This document shows, piece by piece, positions 62,457 to 64,000 of a DNA stretch of 64,000 nt (position 1 is its first letter; every line of letters starts with the position of its first letter). The stretch comes from JAKAIY01 sp963809385. GTDB lineage: Bacteria; Chloroflexota; Ktedonobacteria; Ktedonobacterales; JADMIN01. The stretch lies in contig CAWEJL010000005.1 of the NCBI GenBank assembly GCA_963809385.1, positions 124,001 to 188,000 of the forward strand, read 5' to 3'. A model generated the notes under the pieces. It was not told the origin of the DNA. It searched no databases and saw nothing but the letters and a program-made list of their open reading frames with translations. The translations under genes were made by a program, and so were the position numbers.

Positions 62457-64000
62457 TTACGCCTCAGGTGTGCGCATAAGCGCTTCATATTTTCCCGTAT
62501 ACCAGCGCACCGTCGCCACGTATTCCGCATGGCTCCAGGTCAGAGGAGACACCGAGAGTGGCGCGCCGTTCAAGGGATCAATCTGCTCAGCCAGCACACC
62601 GCTCGGCAGCGCGTGCGCCTGGACCCACTCCAGCCAGCGGCTTCGCCTGGGTCAGATCATCGAGTGTCGCCGCTCGCGTGATGTGGTACTGCGCGAGCCA
62701 AAGCGCGCAGATGAACCAGGGATTGCCCGTCGCCTGACTGAGATCCTGTGTCACCTGATGATAATAGTCGTTCTCATATCGCGCGATGCCGCTCACCGGC
62801 GTATGCACGAGCAGGCGCTGCTCAAAGGCTTGCATCGTAGTGGTCATCTCATCACTCGTCGCGGGGAACATGCCCATCTTGAAGAGGCCCGCCACCGCCG
62901 AGTCCATCGTCATGTCGGGCATCAATCCGCCCGTCCGGCGTCACCTGAATCATACGCAGAAAACGTCTCTCACCCTCGTGCCAGAGATAAGCGCGCGTGG
63001 CCTTCTTGATCTCGCTGGCCGCTGACTCGTACTTCGCAGCGAGATCGCCCTCACCAAACAGCGTCGCGAAGTTCGACGCCGCCATCAGGCCGCCGTAGAC
63101 CGCCGCGACCGTAAAGGCGTGAATACCGCGCCGCTCCTCCCACAAATCCCACGAAGGCGCTGGCAGCCCCGTGTGCGGCTCGCGATATTCCATCATAAAA
63201 TCCGCCGCCGCGATCACCAGCGGGCGGTAATAGGGACGCACGAACTCCACCTGCTCGAAAAGCTGGAAGTGCTGCCAGAGCGCATAGACGACGAGCGCTG
63301 TCTCATCCTCCTGGATGGGGAGCTCCAGCTCACCGTCGGCGTTCATCCAGGGATGCCAGCTACTGCCCAGCGCGCCCGTCGGCGTGTATTTGTGCATGAG
63401 ATACCCAGCCGGCGTGATCGCTTTGCGGCAAAAGTTGAAGAACGATGCGGTGATATCCCCATAGCCCGCGTGCGCCAGCGACGTGCAGACGATCGCTCCG
63501 TCGCGCGGCCACATGTAGGCGTAGGAATCCGCCGAGAACGTATAGACATCCGCGTCGGTCGCGGCGATAATCGCGCCATGCCGGTCCGTCTGCGCCCGCA
63601 CCAGCAACAGGCTGCGCTTGTACAGGTCTAGGAGCGGCTGCGGACAGGTCAGTCTGCGCCAGTGGCTTCGTATTTACCCATGCCCGCCAGTACGCCTCTG
63701 TGCGCGAGATAAACCGCTCTGGCCCTCGCTCCCGGACCATCTCATCCAGTTTGCGCGCCGCCTGATACGTGCGCGCGATGCAGAGCCACTGGTAGCAGCG
63801 CCGCTCTTCGCCAGCGGGTACAGTACCGAGATAGAAGCCAGCGCAGCTATCCACCGAGCCCTGCGCAATGGGGTTGCCGCCCAGCTCGCCATCCTCTGCA
63901 TCCCGCCAGGTGCCTTGCTGGCCATCGAATTCCTTCTTCCCCGTCGCCCAGTGGTAGACCCCCAGCTCCCCCTGGCGCTCGGCGGCGGCAGCTCCCGCCA
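62457..64000 (-). CDS. Glycoside hydrolase family 15 (glucoamylase-like), C-terminal part, frameshifted
   Basis: The 5' end lies outside the window at right. The visible ~510 codons hold most of the (alpha/alpha)6 barrel: YMWPRDGAIVCTSLAHAGYG, the catalytic-base region IQEDETALVVYALWQHF, and WDLWEERRGIHAFTVAAVYG with the general-acid Glu. The protein ends TWSHAEYVATVRWYTGKYEA at 62457. Three surplus bases (near 63600, 62900 and 62645) break the frame; removed, the motifs join. GH15 includes glucoamylases and trehalases; the substrate cannot be chosen. There is no view of a signal peptide. Confidence 0.82.

Noticed and set aside
1..64000. CRISPR arrays, insertion sequences, prophage or attachment sites
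   Set aside because: No regularly spaced repeats, transposase motifs, terminal inverted repeats or integrase were seen on either strand.

Overview
The window looks like a chromosome segment from a GC-rich, free-living bacterium, most likely a member of the Chloroflexota (inference). The reasons are a Ser/Thr kinase with an N-terminal zinc ribbon and a C-terminal Ig-like tail, several other zinc-ribbon proteins, many tandem universal stress proteins, a GlmL-like ATPase paired with a KOW protein, and a separate-subunit methylmalonyl-CoA mutase. No phage, insertion sequence, CRISPR array or rRNA was seen. There is one tRNA gene.

Layout. 0-9.4 kb: the 5' end of ligA, a lipid kinase, the methylmalonyl-CoA mutase large subunit, an ECF sigma factor with two overlapping membrane-protein genes, an amidohydrolase and an acyl-CoA synthetase. 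9.6-14 kb: an FHA/zinc-ribbon protein, a small very acidic repeat protein, a quinone oxidoreductase, tRNA-Val(CAC), a membrane zinc-ribbon protein and signal peptidase I. 14-23.5 kb: a NUDIX protein, cell-wall enzymes (GH3, D,D-carboxypeptidase, CHAP), and the run prfB / P-loop kinase / phospholipase D / M55 aminopeptidase. prfB keeps the classical programmed +1 frameshift. 23-36.9 kb: cytidine deaminase, fmt, rlmN, the zinc-ribbon kinase, MTA phosphorylase, a Ca2+/H+ exchanger, Tex, an M20 peptidase, ylxP, an EamA transporter, an acetyltransferase and truB.

36.9-52.8 kb is a stress island: three tandem-domain universal stress proteins, a DoxX protein, a response regulator, two sensor kinases, Hsp20, a CYTH-CHAD protein and a ClpC-type ATPase. 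It resembles a dormancy or redox-stress regulon in content. 52.8-59.6 kb on the minus strand holds the least familiar set: a zinc-ribbon protein with six LP-x-W motifs, a GlmL-like ASKHA ATPase and an RnfC-barrel/KOW protein whose start overlaps the GlmL stop, followed by an acetyltransferase and a LysR regulator. No glutamate mutase is present. 60-64 kb: a KGG-repeat stress protein, ParA with an overlapping small partner, a DUF6884 protein and the 3' part of a GH15 glucoamylase-like gene.

Many genes are broken by single-base frameshifts. Nearly all need one surplus base removed, usually from a short homopolymer, after which conserved motifs join perfectly. I read these as consensus errors in the assembly, not gene decay, and I annotate the joined genes. 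The prfB frameshift at 21499-21494 is the exception and is genuine biology.
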